28,985 bases of DNA, taken from NCBI GenBank assembly GCA_964542855.1, contig CAZIWJ010000012.1:1-28985 (forward strand), written 5' to 3'. This document shows positions 1-8,507 of this stretch, piece after piece. Source of the stretch: CAZIWJ01 sp964542855. Lineage in GTDB: Bacteria > Bacteroidota > Bacteroidia > Cytophagales > Cyclobacteriaceae. Under the pieces are notes generated by a model. It did no database searches, was not told where the DNA came from, and worked only from the letters and a program-made list of their open reading frames with translations. Both the position numbers and the translations under genes were made by a program. Position 1 is the stretch's first letter. Each line of letters starts with the position of its first letter.

Positions 1-11
1 TCCACCCGGTT

Positions 12-358
12 TCAATCAGGGTTCTGGTAAAGCTGTAAACATTCATACAGGGTGAGCAGATGGTAGTTATTCCCTATTTTACGCAATAAATTCAGCGAAC
101 TTTCAAGTAACTGTTCATTGGGGAATACCTTACCACGGAAAAAATGTCACCACTGCATTACTTGCAAACCGGTAAAGAAATTCAACAGTTTTTCGCGTAG
201 CTGATGGTCGTTATCCGAATGGGCGGCTGCTTGCCGGGCATAACCAAAGTAACCAGGCTCATGTGGTGCATCCAGTTGCAGACCAATATCCTGGTTTAAC
301 CGCCTGGCCAGGTGGTTCCTGTACCTTCTGGCGGGCGAGTTTTAATTGCCAGCTTCAT
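12..358 (-). pseudogene. Broken reading frame of unknown function
   Basis: Reading the minus strand from an ATG at 358 gives MKLAIKTR and then a premature stop. Moving to the neighbouring frame near 341 opens about 64 codons that read like real protein (LARRLNQDIGLQLDAP, then FGYARQAAAHSDND), ending at an in-frame TGA at 149-147. The same frame continues for another 44 sensible codons (HFFRGKVFPNEQLLESSLNL onward) to a TGA at 14-12. The composition looks helical and soluble. One frameshift plus one internal stop within about 115 codons suggests a decayed gene. I do not recognise the family. The 5' end abuts the miaE remnant on the opposite strand. The true end may lie beyond the window edge. 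Sequencing error is the main alternative. Confidence 0.45.
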
Positions 359-587
359 TAATTGAAACCCGCGGCTGTGAGCGGTTTAAACTGACGAGTG
401 AAGCGCAGGAAGATGAAGAGACAGCCCGATTTTTTTATAAAATCAGGGCTTCGGAAGCCAGGCACGGTTATATCTTCATAAACTGCGCTACTTTCCTTAA
501 GATGAAGTTGAAAAAAGAGTGGAGCAATTTGTTAAAGCGGAAGGGGAAATGATCAGCAGGCTGCCTATTCGGGCTGCCCTGCACTGA
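345..587 (+). pseudogene. miaE: Remnant of tRNA-(ms2io6A)-hydroxylase (MiaE), C-terminal part, frameshifted
   Basis: MiaE is a ferritin-like di-iron enzyme that hydroxylates the modified adenosine at tRNA position 37. From about 345 the frame reads SLIETRGCERFKLTSEA, then ARFFYKIRASEARHGYIF. This matches the C-terminal half of Bacteroidota MiaE, which has IEARSCERF followed by an SEARH/SEANH di-iron ExxH motif. At about 499-501 the match moves to another frame, which reads EVEKRVEQFVKAEGEMISRL and stops at 585-587. In the first frame a stop is met early, at 550-552. Nothing resembling the N-terminal half is found upstream, where a minus-strand fragment lies instead. The remnant is therefore truncated and frameshifted and should be inactive. 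The family assignment is from memory of family motifs and is fairly firm; pseudogene status could be overturned if the shift is a read error. Confidence 0.7.
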
Positions 588-825
588 TTTTCTTTACTTT
601 CTGACATTCGGTATTGGCATCAACCATCAGGTGCCAGCTTACGCATTTACCGTCGGCAACCGACCGGTAACTGATACCGCGTTCACCTTCTATAATAATG
701 CATTCTCCCAGTTCGTAGCGTAAGGCCATTACCCGATCTCCTAACTGTAGTAAATTGCCATCAAGATCAACAAGGGGCGAAGGGTTGCTTCGCTTCTTTT
801 TGTTTCTCTTAAAAAAATTAAACAC
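565..825 (-). CDS. Conserved small basic protein of unknown function
   Basis: This 86-residue protein starts with GTG at 825, only 11 bases after the purM stop, so it is probably the last gene of the purM transcript. The N-terminus is strongly basic (MFNFFKRNKKKR). It is followed by a compact, strand-rich segment beginning LVDLDGNLLQLGDRV and ending near VDANTECQKVKKI. This looks like a small SH3-like or KOW-like barrel, but that is only an impression from the spacing of glycines and hydrophobics. No signal peptide or membrane segment is visible. Its 3' end overlaps the last 23 bases of the miaE remnant on the other strand. I recall similar short proteins in Cytophagales genomes, without known function. 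Confidence 0.6.
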   Translation of the reverse strand: MFNFFKRNKKKRSNPSPLVDLDGNLLQLGDRVMALRYELGECIIIEGERGISYRSVADGKCVSWHLMVDANTECQKVKKISAGQPE

Positions 826-836
826 GTTGTTATTAA

Positions 837-2057
837 TTATTGTGGAAAGCTGAATTCCTCCTGCCTGCTGGTAACGAGGGTTAATTTTTTTCGTTCACTT
901 TTTCTTACACTTCCCACCACCCGCGCGTCGATATTAAAACTGTTAGCAATTTCAATTAGCACTTTGGCCAGAGCCTCAGGAACGTATACCTCCATGCGGT
1001 GGCCCATGTTAAATACCTGGTACATTTCTGCGGCTGGGGTATGGCTTTGCTCCTGGATCAGCTGAAACAATGGGGGTGGGGTAAACAGGTTATCTTTTAT
1101 GATATGCACGTCGTCGTTAACATATTTCAATGCTTTGGTTTGCCCTCCACCGCTGCAATGAATTATGCCGTGAATCCGGTTACCCAGTTCTTTCAATGCC
1201 TGTTTAATAACAGGGGCATAGGTACGGGTAGGGGAGAGTACCAACTTACCTATATTGTACCTGCTTAGTGCCGGATTATCGGTAAAAGGTTTTTCTGTGA
1301 GGCGGTGATCACCCAGATATACCAGTTCGGAGGCCATATTCGGATCATAACTTTCCGGGTACTGGTAAGCCAGTGCCTTATTAAAAATTTCATGTCGGGC
1401 AGCAGTGAGTCCGTTACTACCGATTCCGCTGTTATAATCTGTTTCGTAAGTTGCCTGACCGTAAGAAGCCAAACCAACAATTACATCGCCGGGAACAATA
1501 TTATCGCCTGATATCACCTGGCCTCTTGGCATTCGAGCCGTTACAGAACTATCAACAACGATGGTGCGCACCAGGTCACCAATGTCAGCAGTTTCGCCCC
1601 CGGTGTTAACCATCTCAATGCCATGGTTGTGCATGGATTCAATGAACTCCTCTGTGCCTTCAATGATCGTTTTAATCACTTCCCCGGGAATCAGGTGTTT
1701 GTTTCGTCCAATGGTTGAAGACAATAACATAGGGCCAATGGCGCCTACACACAACAAGTCATCTGTATTCATAACGATGGCATCCTGGGCAATACCTTTC
1801 CACACTGACAGGTCGCCGGTTTCTTTCCAGTATAAATATGCCAGCGATGATTTAGTGCCTGCCCCGTCTGCATGCATTACCGTGCACCATTCGGGATCCC
1901 CAACCAGGTAATCGGGAACAATTTTACAGAAAGCTTGTGGGAAAAGTCCTTTATCGAGTTTGGAAATAGCCTGATGAACATCCTGTTTCTGGGCAGAAAC
2001 GCCGCGTTGTTCGTATTTGGTTTGTCGTTGTCCTGATGGATTATTTTTATCTGTCAT
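837..2057 (-). CDS. purM: Phosphoribosylformylglycinamidine cyclo-ligase (AIR synthetase)
   Basis: PurM closes the imidazole ring in the fifth step of purine synthesis, turning FGAM and ATP into aminoimidazole ribonucleotide in the cytoplasm. The 406-residue product has the Bacteroidota form of the enzyme. It starts YEQRGVSAQKQDVHQAI and has HADGAGTKSSLAY near residue 65, DLSVWKGIAQDAIVMNTDDL, the signature GGETADIGDLVRTIVVDSSV near 155-175, SNGLTAARHEIF, and a late glycine-rich HCSGGGQTK segment. The length is slightly above the usual 385-390 because of an N-terminal extension of about 14 residues. The ATG shares its A with the stop of the upstream PorE-like gene (TAATG), which suggests translational coupling. 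It is intact, with no missing motif. Confidence 0.95.
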   Translation of the reverse strand: MTDKNNPSGQRQTKYEQRGVSAQKQDVHQAISKLDKGLFPQAFCKIVPDYLVGDPEWCTVMHADGAGTKSSLAYLYWKETGDLSVWKGIAQDAIVMNTDDLLCVGAIGPMLLSSTIGRNKHLIPGEVIKTIIEGTEEFIESMHNHGIEMVNTGGETADIGDLVRTIVVDSSVTARMPRGQVISGDNIVPGDVIVGLASYGQATYETDYNSGIGSNGLTAARHEIFNKALAYQYPESYDPNMASELVYLGDHRLTEKPFTDNPALSRYNIGKLVLSPTRTYAPVIKQALKELGNRIHGIIHCSGGGQTKALKYVNDDVHIIKDNLFTPPPLFQLIQEQSHTPAAEMYQVFNMGHRMEVYVPEALAKVLIEIANSFNIDARVVGSVRKSERKKLTLVTSRQEEFSFPQ

Positions 2058-4063
2058 TACTGTTCATCTTCCGGTTCTTCAGGAGCATCCTCTGCCAGCG
2101 TTTTTACCTCAATTACTTTAAACTCTGTTCTTCTGTTAACCTGGTGTTCCTCCTCGGTACATTCCACCCCGTTACTGCATTCATTAACGAGTTTGGTTTC
2201 CCCGTATCCCCTTGCCACCAGGCGGTCGGGAGATACACCCCTGGATATAATATACTCAACAGCCGATTCTGCTCTGCGCTGCGACAGCTGCATGTTATAA
2301 TCGTCGGTAGCCCGGCTATCGGTATGGGAGCTTAATTCAATGCGGATGCCCTGGTTATCATTTAGGGTGGCAACCAGTTTATCCAGTTCAGCAGCAGCAT
2401 CGGGTCGGATTTCTGCTTTATCTAAATCATAATAAATGTTTTCCAGAACGATGGCCTTGTCGATGACAATTTTATCCAGCACAAGTTCAGTGTAAAAAGT
2501 AGTATCAGTTACCAACTCGGTAAGCTTGGTCTTATCCAGTGATTTCCCAACGGTACTGAAGTTTACCCGATCGGCAAAGTATTCAGTTCCTTTTTCACCC
2601 AGTACCTGGTAGTCTTCCTCAGGGTTAAGACGAAAGCGGAACTCACCACTTTCATTACTCACGGCAGTTTCCAGCACCTCTCCGTCCTGCCCGATCAGTT
2701 GTACCTGTACCTGTGGCAGCAATACCCGGCCCTCTTCTTCGTCGGGCGTATAAGTAGTTCCGGCAAGGAAGTAGTTTACAATTTTAAGGTTAGGGTCATT
2801 GTTCACAAAGGCATAGATATCGTCATTACCCCGGCCGGAGGGGCGGTTGGAAGTAAAATAACCGCTTTTTACTGAAGTAAGCGACATGCCGAAGTCATCG
2901 TAAGAGGAATTTACCGGAGGCCCAAGGTTTTTTACTTTAATTTCACCGCCTTCCCGTTCGGCAACAAATAAATCCAGCATGCCCAGTCCCGGATGGCCAT
3001 CAGAGGCGAAATACAACTTGCCATCTTCTGAAACAAAAGGATACATTTCGTTACCTGCGGTGTTAATGGCCTTGCCCATGTTTTTCACTCTTCCAAAACG
3101 GCCGTTCCGGTCAATAGTGGCCGAATACAGGTCGGTGCCTCCGTACCCCCCTCTGCGGTTGGAAGCAAAGTAAATCGTCCGGCCGTTTGTGCTAAAAGCC
3201 GGAGTTGAATCCCAGGCTTCGGGATCTGAAATATTCAGTATTTCAGGGTTACTCCAGCGGTTGCGTCGGTTGTAAGACACATACAGGTTAACATCTTTGG
3301 TGCCTTTTCTTTTCCCATCGTTTCCACGGGCAAAAATCATAATCCTGCCGTTCGGGGAAAAAGTAATAATGCCTTCATTCACCTTATTAACCGTAAATTC
3401 ATCGCCCAGGGTCGTGATCCTGCCAGTCTGAATCTGATTACCGTAAATCGGGGCCCGGTAGATATTAGTAAATGGAGTACCGGTAGCCTCGTAAATATTG
3501 TCGTCATTATTCCGGGAGGAAGTGAAATAGAGCATGCCCTTGTGCACGATTGGGGCGTACTCAGCCTGCTCGGAATTTACAGAACTTACCGGGTTTATTT
3601 CAAACCATACGTCACGGGCCAGAATATCGTCGAGTTTCGCCAGGTTTTCAATTTCTGTTTTGGCCCGCTGGGTGTAGGGCAATACCTCTCCTCTGGTTAG
3701 CTTCAGGTACTTCTCGAACTGGGCCGAGGCCTCCTCATACTTACCGTTGGCTTTCAGGGCCATACCGTAATGGAAGTAGGCTGCAGTATCGGGTACGGCC
3801 GGTTCGGTTTCTATTAGCCCCTGATAATACGGAAGGGCTTCCGAAATCCGATTACTCAAACGGTACGATTCGGCAATCTGGTAATTGGAAGTGGTTGTGG
3901 CAAATCCTTCTTCTATGGCTTTGTTGTAAAAGTCGATCGCAGTATTATACTTGCCTTCCACGTAATTCTTGTCGCCCTTTACCATAGCTTTTTTACCGGC
4001 ATTACAACCTGAAAAAAGCAGGGCTGCTATTAGAAAAAAAAATGCAAAACGGTACAAAATCAT
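2057..4063 (-). CDS. PorE-like lipoprotein: TPR, PD40 propeller, carboxypeptidase-regulatory-like and OmpA domains
   Basis: The best start is the ATG at 4063, giving 668 residues. An in-frame start at 4165 exists, but it would overlap the upstream gene and bury the signal peptide. The N-terminus is a lipoprotein signal with LLFSGC, lipid cysteine at residue 20. TPR-like helices follow (about 28-140), then a PD40/WD40-like propeller (150-420) with repeated S-x-NG-R and YFASNR motifs. Next come a carboxypeptidase-regulatory-like beta domain (428-500) and an OmpA peptidoglycan-binding domain (535-655) with YYDLDKAEIRPDA, a TDSR segment and NRRTEF, and finally an acidic tail. Order and length match PorE of Porphyromonas gingivalis, which anchors the T9SS core to peptidoglycan. 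Bacteroidota have several paralogues with this layout, so a different periplasmic anchor role is possible. It is followed directly by purM. Confidence 0.85.
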   Translation of the reverse strand: MILYRFAFFFLIAALLFSGCNAGKKAMVKGDKNYVEGKYNTAIDFYNKAIEEGFATTTSNYQIAESYRLSNRISEALPYYQGLIETEPAVPDTAAYFHYGMALKANGKYEEASAQFEKYLKLTRGEVLPYTQRAKTEIENLAKLDDILARDVWFEINPVSSVNSEQAEYAPIVHKGMLYFTSSRNNDDNIYEATGTPFTNIYRAPIYGNQIQTGRITTLGDEFTVNKVNEGIITFSPNGRIMIFARGNDGKRKGTKDVNLYVSYNRRNRWSNPEILNISDPEAWDSTPAFSTNGRTIYFASNRRGGYGGTDLYSATIDRNGRFGRVKNMGKAINTAGNEMYPFVSEDGKLYFASDGHPGLGMLDLFVAEREGGEIKVKNLGPPVNSSYDDFGMSLTSVKSGYFTSNRPSGRGNDDIYAFVNNDPNLKIVNYFLAGTTYTPDEEEGRVLLPQVQVQLIGQDGEVLETAVSNESGEFRFRLNPEEDYQVLGEKGTEYFADRVNFSTVGKSLDKTKLTELVTDTTFYTELVLDKIVIDKAIVLENIYYDLDKAEIRPDAAAELDKLVATLNDNQGIRIELSSHTDSRATDDYNMQLSQRRAESAVEYIISRGVSPDRLVARGYGETKLVNECSNGVECTEEEHQVNRRTEFKVIEVKTLAEDAPEEPEDEQ

Positions 4064-4116
4064 AGTTGCTTTGGTGTCCTTAGTATATGCTAACGCCAAA
4101 AAGGTATGGTGTAGTA

Positions 4117-4617
4117 TTAGTTGAAATACCTTGCCAGCCAGGAATCTTTTACCGGAATAATCCACTCCTTTTCCAGCGCCGATTTATCAGTTACCAGGTT
4201 ATTGAAGGTTAACATATCTTCAGTGATTTCTTTCTCTTCAATGTACCCTTTTACTTTTTTTAACGGGTATACTACTACGGCTCCATCATTGATAAATGCA
4301 ATATTGGTGCGGTTGAAAAAAGTTACCGGGTTTTGCTCGGTATTCAACTGGTTTTCCAGTTCCCGAATTAGGGCCACCGAACTATCAATGGCACAACCGC
4401 TGGGTGCATTTACCTGCTCATCGGCCAAAATGGCTATAAAACGATTGTGAAACACACGAATAGAGCCCTGGATTTCCTGTCCGTGGGTTTTCCAGTTTGA
4501 AATGAATTGTTCACCGGTTTGGTAAATCATTTCTACTTCCATATCGCTTAATTCCCGGCTGGCCTGGTACATCCAAACCCGGGCGTGATCGGGTACTTGC
4601 TGATATTCAAGATACAT
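4117..4617 (-). CDS. Conserved Bacteroidota protein, often mislabelled 'ABC transporter ATPase'
   Basis: This 166-residue soluble protein begins MYLEYQQVPDHARVWMYQAS and ends KDSWLARYFN. I recognise the layout from a Bacteroidota-wide family: an N-terminal VWIYQS-type segment, a central SGCAIDSSV segment here near residue 90, a late FNNLV segment, and a C-terminal SWHxRFF-type end. Databases often call this family an ABC transporter ATPase. No Walker A, Walker B or ABC signature is visible, so that label is not supported. No signal peptide or membrane segment is present. It is the first gene of the minus-strand run and lies 53 bases before the PorE-like start. Function is unknown. Confidence 0.75.
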   Translation of the reverse strand: MYLEYQQVPDHARVWMYQASRELSDMEVEMIYQTGEQFISNWKTHGQEIQGSIRVFHNRFIAILADEQVNAPSGCAIDSSVALIRELENQLNTEQNPVTFFNRTNIAFINDGAVVVYPLKKVKGYIEEKEITEDMLTFNNLVTDKSALEKEWIIPVKDSWLARYFN

Positions 4618-4664
4618 AAATTGGTTTTATTACTATTAACTAATGTAGTGTTTGATCGTTATAA

Positions 4665-4672
4665 CAAAAATA
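4665..4672 (-). promoter_or_regulatory. Candidate Bacteroidota -7 promoter element
   Basis: On the minus strand this reads TATTTTTG, matching the Bacteroidota -7 consensus TAnnTTTG, 48 bases before the ATG at 4617. No convincing TTTG is found at the usual -33 distance, so this is a weak call. Confidence 0.3.
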
Positions 4673-4710
4673 CCAATTATCTGGAAAAGAAGGGAGTAAT
4701 AAGCCAAAGG

Positions 4711-4749
4711 ATTAAAATAAAACAGGCTGCCCCGGGTAGAGGCAGCCTG
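4711..4749 (-). terminator. Rho-independent terminator of the M23 peptidase gene
   Basis: Arms CAGGCTGCC (4723-4731) and GGCAGCCTG (4741-4749) form a perfect 9-bp stem with a 9-base loop. Read on the minus strand, the stem is followed by TTTTATTTTAAT (4722-4711). It starts 24 bases past the M23 stop and separates that gene from the 4617-565 run. Confidence 0.85.
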
Positions 4750-4772
4750 AATTGTTAAATGACGTAATTTTA

Positions 4773-5747
4773 TTATAACGACTGGTTCTCAATAGAGGCC
4801 AGGTTCACCAGGATTTCGTACTCCTTTGAATTCAGGTCCTGGAAGAAATAATGAATCGGGTTCACTTTTTTTCCGTTTTTCCTCACTTCGTAGTGAATAT
4901 GCGGACCCGTAGATGTACCCGTATTGCCGACGTAGCCAATCAGGTCTCCTCGCTTTACCTCATCGCCCAGGTCAGCAGCAAAGGTACTCATGTGAGCATA
5001 CTTGGTTACGTACCCAAAACCGTGGTTAATTTCTATTTGCTTTCCGTAACCGGTAATAGAGGTGCGCTTTTTCGATACTTTTCCGGCACCGGTTGCAAAA
5101 ATCGGGGTGCCTACCGGGGCAGAGTAATCGATCCCGGTATGCATCATTTTTACTTTATAAATGGGGTGAATACGCATACCAAAGCCAGAACTCAAACGGG
5201 TAAGCTGCTTATTCTGTATAGGCTGAATAGCGGGAATAGCTGCTAAAAGGAGGGCTTTGTTCTCAGCCATCTGTAAAATATCGTCGTACGACTTGGTCTG
5301 GATGTACATCTGCCGCTTCAGTTTATCTATCTTCTGAAAGGTGTTAACCAGCAAGTTTTCGCTTTCCAACCCTTTTTCCAGTATGTCTTTGTACCGTTCG
5401 GTACCTCCCACACCAGCTTCGCGAATGGTTGCCGGAATTGGATCGGCCTCGAAAATAGTTCGGTAAACGTTATCGTCTCTTTGCTGCAGTGAAGTTAGCA
5501 TATTGTCAACCCGGGCCATTTCTTTGTCCATTAACTCCAGGTAAAATTTCAACTCCTCATTTTCCCGACGTAGTTTGGCTTCTTTTGGCGATTCAAAATA
5601 CTTGGTATAAATAATAAGAATACCGATAGCAAGAATCAATGCCACCGATAAAAAACCCAGTACGTTTAAAGTAATGTCCCATTTGCTAATTTTAATCCGT
5701 TCGTAACGGCAAGTTTCGGGATCGTAGTAATATCTTATGCGCGACAT
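4773..5747 (-). CDS. Membrane-anchored M23 family peptidoglycan endopeptidase
   Basis: M23 (LytM-type) enzymes are zinc metallopeptidases that cut peptide cross-links in peptidoglycan. The ATG at 5747 (MSRIRYYYDPETCRYERIK) is preferred to a TTG at 5762, because this N-terminal motif recurs in Bacteroidota relatives; the product has 324 residues. A single membrane segment lies at about 27-48, then a periplasmic coiled coil (about 55-165), then the peptidase domain. The zinc-site pattern is complete: HTGID with His203 and Asp207, His252 in YAHMS, and GPHIH with His283 and His285, so it should be active rather than a LytM-type activator. It diverges from alaS across 147 bases. A membrane-tethered coiled coil next to the catalytic domain suggests a role in cell elongation or division. 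Confidence 0.9.
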   Translation of the reverse strand: MSRIRYYYDPETCRYERIKISKWDITLNVLGFLSVALILAIGILIIYTKYFESPKEAKLRRENEELKFYLELMDKEMARVDNMLTSLQQRDDNVYRTIFEADPIPATIREAGVGGTERYKDILEKGLESENLLVNTFQKIDKLKRQMYIQTKSYDDILQMAENKALLLAAIPAIQPIQNKQLTRLSSGFGMRIHPIYKVKMMHTGIDYSAPVGTPIFATGAGKVSKKRTSITGYGKQIEINHGFGYVTKYAHMSTFAADLGDEVKRGDLIGYVGNTGTSTGPHIHYEVRKNGKKVNPIHYFFQDLNSKEYEILVNLASIENQSL

Positions 5748-5802
5748 GCTTTCAATCTGCAATTAGTTTAGTAAGCTGCTTTCATTATAGCAGGCTTAAC
5801 AA

Positions 5803-5810
5803 TAGTTTTG
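5803..5810 (+). promoter_or_regulatory. Candidate -7 promoter element for alaS
   Basis: The plus strand reads TAGTTTTG, matching TAnnTTTG, 84 bases before the alaS ATG. A clear TTTG at -33 is missing, so support is limited to the -7 match. Confidence 0.3.
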
Positions 5811-5823
5811 TAGCCTGTTCATA

Positions 5824-5831
5824 CAAAGCTA
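5824..5831 (-). promoter_or_regulatory. Candidate -7 promoter element for the M23 peptidase gene
   Basis: The minus strand reads TAGCTTTG, matching TAnnTTTG, 76 bases before the ATG at 5747. It faces away from the alaS candidate element, giving a plausible divergent promoter pair. No -33 TTTG is evident. Confidence 0.3.
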
Positions 5832-5894
5832 ACAAAGATTCGGCCTGTTTGAGCACGGTAATTCACGAAATGATCTAAAAAAATTACACTTATA

Positions 5895-8507
5895 ATGAAT
5901 TCCAGTGAAATAAGATCTGCCTTTTTAAAATTCTTTCAGGAAAAGTCACACCATTTTGTAGCTTCTTCACCCATCATTAACCGCAATGATCCTTCCCTGA
6001 TGTTCACCAATGCCGGGATGAACCAGTTTAAAGATTATTTTTTGGGTGATGAACAGGCCCAAATCACACGTGTTGTAAACAGCCAGAAGTGCCTCAGGGT
6101 TTCAGGGAAACATAACGATTTAGAGGAAGTTGGTCTCGATACGTATCACCACACCATGTTCGAGATGTTGGGAAACTGGTCGTTTGGTGACTATTTCAAG
6201 AAAGAAGCCATTAACTGGGCCTGGGAGTTACTTACCGAGGTGTATAAGTTACCGGCTGAAAGGATGTACGCCAGTATTTTTGAAGGTGATGAAGCTGATA
6301 ATATTCCCCACGATGAAGAGGCTTTCGACTACTGGAAAGCCCTGATTCCGGAAACCCAGATTATCATGGGAAACAAAAAAGATAACTTCTGGGAAATGGG
6401 AGAAACCGGTCCCTGCGGCCCGAGCTCTGAAATTCATATCGACCTGCGCCCGGAAGAAGAAGTAAAGCAGGTATCCGGCAGGGACCTCGTGAACCAGGAT
6501 CACCCGCTGGTGGTTGAAATCTGGAACCTGGTGTTTATCCAGTTCAACCGGCTAAAAAGTGGTAAGCTGGAAGCACTGCCCGCTAAACATATCGATACCG
6601 GTATGGGTTTCGAGCGGCTGGTGATGGCCATCCAGGGTAAGGCCTCCAATTACGATACCGACGTTTTTCAACCCCATATCCAGTACGTTGCCAGAAAGTC
6701 TGGTACAACTTACGGCAAACACGAGGAGGTTGATATTGCCCTGCGCGTAGTGGTGGATCACGCCCGGGCTACTACTTTTGCCATTGCCGACGGTCAGTTG
6801 CCCTCTAACAACAGGGCTGGCTACGTAATCCGGAGAATCCTGAGAAGGGCCGTGCGCTATGGTTACACCTTTCTGAACTTTAACACCCCCTTCCTGCACG
6901 AGCTGGTTCCGCAACTGGCCGACCAGTTTGCGGATATTTTCCCTGAAATTAAAAGTCAACAGGAGTTTATCGGTCGCGTAATCCGGGAAGAGGAAAATGC
7001 TTTCCTGAAAACGCTCGATACCGGGCTGAAGAAAATTGAACAGCTTGCAGTGAAAGCGGAAACTTCCGGTAGGCTCGACGGCGCAGTTGCCTTTGAATTA
7101 TACGATACTTACGGCTTTCCTTACGACCTTACCTCGCTCATTGCCCGGGAAAAAGGCTTTACAGTTGATGAAGAAGGGTTTAATCGGGAAATGGCCAAGC
7201 AGCGGCAGCGTTCTAAACAGGCCGCCGAACAGGATACGGGCGACTGGCATACGGTGCTGCCCGACACAGAAAGTACTTTCATTGGTTACGATTACCTGGA
7301 AAGTACTGCCCAGATTGTAAAATACCGGGAAGTGAAAGAAAAGAAAAGAACCTATTACGAAGTGGTGCTCGACCAAACGCCTTTTTACGCTGAAAGTGGG
7401 GGCCAGGTGGGCGATCAGGGTTACCTGGAGTATAACAATGAGCGCTACCCCATTTTCGATACCCAGAAGCAGAACAACCTGATTGTTCATCACATGAAAA
7501 AGCTACCGGCTAACCTGTATGCCAGTTTCAAAACGGTAGTAGCCGCCAACAGGCGATCGCTGACTGCAAATAACCATACCGCCACTCACCTTATGCATGC
7601 TGCCCTGAGAAAAGTACTCGGCGATCATGTGCAGCAGAAGGGATCACTGGTTAACGGCGAACTGTTACGTTTCGATTTCTCTCACTATGCCAAACTTACC
7701 GAGGAAGAAATTCTGGAAGTTGAACGGCTGGTAAACGAGAAAGTAAGGAAGAATATACCACTGGAAGAAATCAGGAACTTTCCAATTAATGAGGCCAAAG
7801 CCATGGGGGCCACCGCCCTGTTTGGTGAGAAATACGGTGATTTTGTTCGGGTTATTGCTTTCGATCGTAACTATTCAGTAGAATTATGTGGAGGTACTCA
7901 CGTGCCGCATACCGGTAATATTGGTTTCTTCAAAATTGTTTCTGAAAGTTCTATTTCTGCCGGTGTTCGACGAATAGAGGCCATCACGGCTAGTAAAGCC
8001 GAACGGTTTATCGAGGAACAGGAACAAACCCTGAAAGAATTAAAAGAATTGCTGAAGTCGTCGGACTTGCTGAAGAGTGTGGAGCAGTTACAAAAAGAAA
8101 ACCTAAAGCTGAACAAGACGGTTGAGCAGATGCAGCAGCAGGAAGCCAATAAACTCAGGCAGACCCTGAAGGAACAGGTTGTTCCAAAAGACGACCTTAA
8201 CCTGTTGTTTTCCAGGGTGGAAGTTCCTTCAGCCGATGTATTGAAAAACCTGGCTTTCAGCCTTCGTAAAGAAGTGGATAACTTGTTCATGGTATTGGCT
8301 GCAAACGTAGAAGGTAAGCCCCAGATAGTGGTGGCCATCGATGAAAGCCTGGCTGAAAGTAAAGGACTAAATGCAGGTAAGCTGGTTAGCAACCTGGCTA
8401 AACACATTAAGGGTGGTGGGGGAGGCCAGCCCTTCTATGCTACTGCAGGGGGAAAGGATATTTCCGGCCTGGATAAAGTGCTAGCGGAAGCGAAAAACCT
8501 GATTTAG
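5895..8507 (+). CDS. alaS: Alanyl-tRNA synthetase
   Basis: AlaS attaches alanine to tRNA-Ala and removes wrongly charged Ser and Gly. The 870-residue length is normal. The N-terminal class II catalytic domain begins MNSSEIRSAFLKFF and has SSPIINRNDPSLMFTNAGMN. The tRNA-recognition region includes NNRAGYVIRRILRRAVRYGY. The editing domain keeps its metal ligands: HTATH (His561, His565) and CGGTH (Cys665, His669). A coiled coil (about 700-760) and the C-terminal DHHA1 domain follow, with a glycine run and GGQPFYATAGG. All motifs are intact. There is no Shine-Dalgarno sequence before the ATG; the leader is AT-rich, as expected for this phylum. It stands alone on the plus strand, divergent from the M23 gene. 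Confidence 0.97.
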   Translation: MNSSEIRSAFLKFFQEKSHHFVASSPIINRNDPSLMFTNAGMNQFKDYFLGDEQAQITRVVNSQKCLRVSGKHNDLEEVGLDTYHHTMFEMLGNWSFGDYFKKEAINWAWELLTEVYKLPAERMYASIFEGDEADNIPHDEEAFDYWKALIPETQIIMGNKKDNFWEMGETGPCGPSSEIHIDLRPEEEVKQVSGRDLVNQDHPLVVEIWNLVFIQFNRLKSGKLEALPAKHIDTGMGFERLVMAIQGKASNYDTDVFQPHIQYVARKSGTTYGKHEEVDIALRVVVDHARATTFAIADGQLPSNNRAGYVIRRILRRAVRYGYTFLNFNTPFLHELVPQLADQFADIFPEIKSQQEFIGRVIREEENAFLKTLDTGLKKIEQLAVKAETSGRLDGAVAFELYDTYGFPYDLTSLIAREKGFTVDEEGFNREMAKQRQRSKQAAEQDTGDWHTVLPDTESTFIGYDYLESTAQIVKYREVKEKKRTYYEVVLDQTPFYAESGGQVGDQGYLEYNNERYPIFDTQKQNNLIVHHMKKLPANLYASFKTVVAANRRSLTANNHTATHLMHAALRKVLGDHVQQKGSLVNGELLRFDFSHYAKLTEEEILEVERLVNEKVRKNIPLEEIRNFPINEAKAMGATALFGEKYGDFVRVIAFDRNYSVELCGGTHVPHTGNIGFFKIVSESSISAGVRRIEAITASKAERFIEEQEQTLKELKELLKSSDLLKSVEQLQKENLKLNKTVEQMQQQEANKLRQTLKEQVVPKDDLNLLFSRVEVPSADVLKNLAFSLRKEVDNLFMVLAANVEGKPQIVVAIDESLAESKGLNAGKLVSNLAKHIKGGGGGQPFYATAGGKDISGLDKVLAEAKNLI

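Noticed and set aside
147..149. In-frame TGA after a Trp codon as a possible selenocysteine site
   Set aside because: No SECIS-like hairpin seen after it, and a frameshift nearby points to decay.
4117..4617. ABC transporter ATPase assignment for the 166-residue protein
   Set aside because: No Walker A, Walker B or signature motif; the name is a database carry-over for this family.
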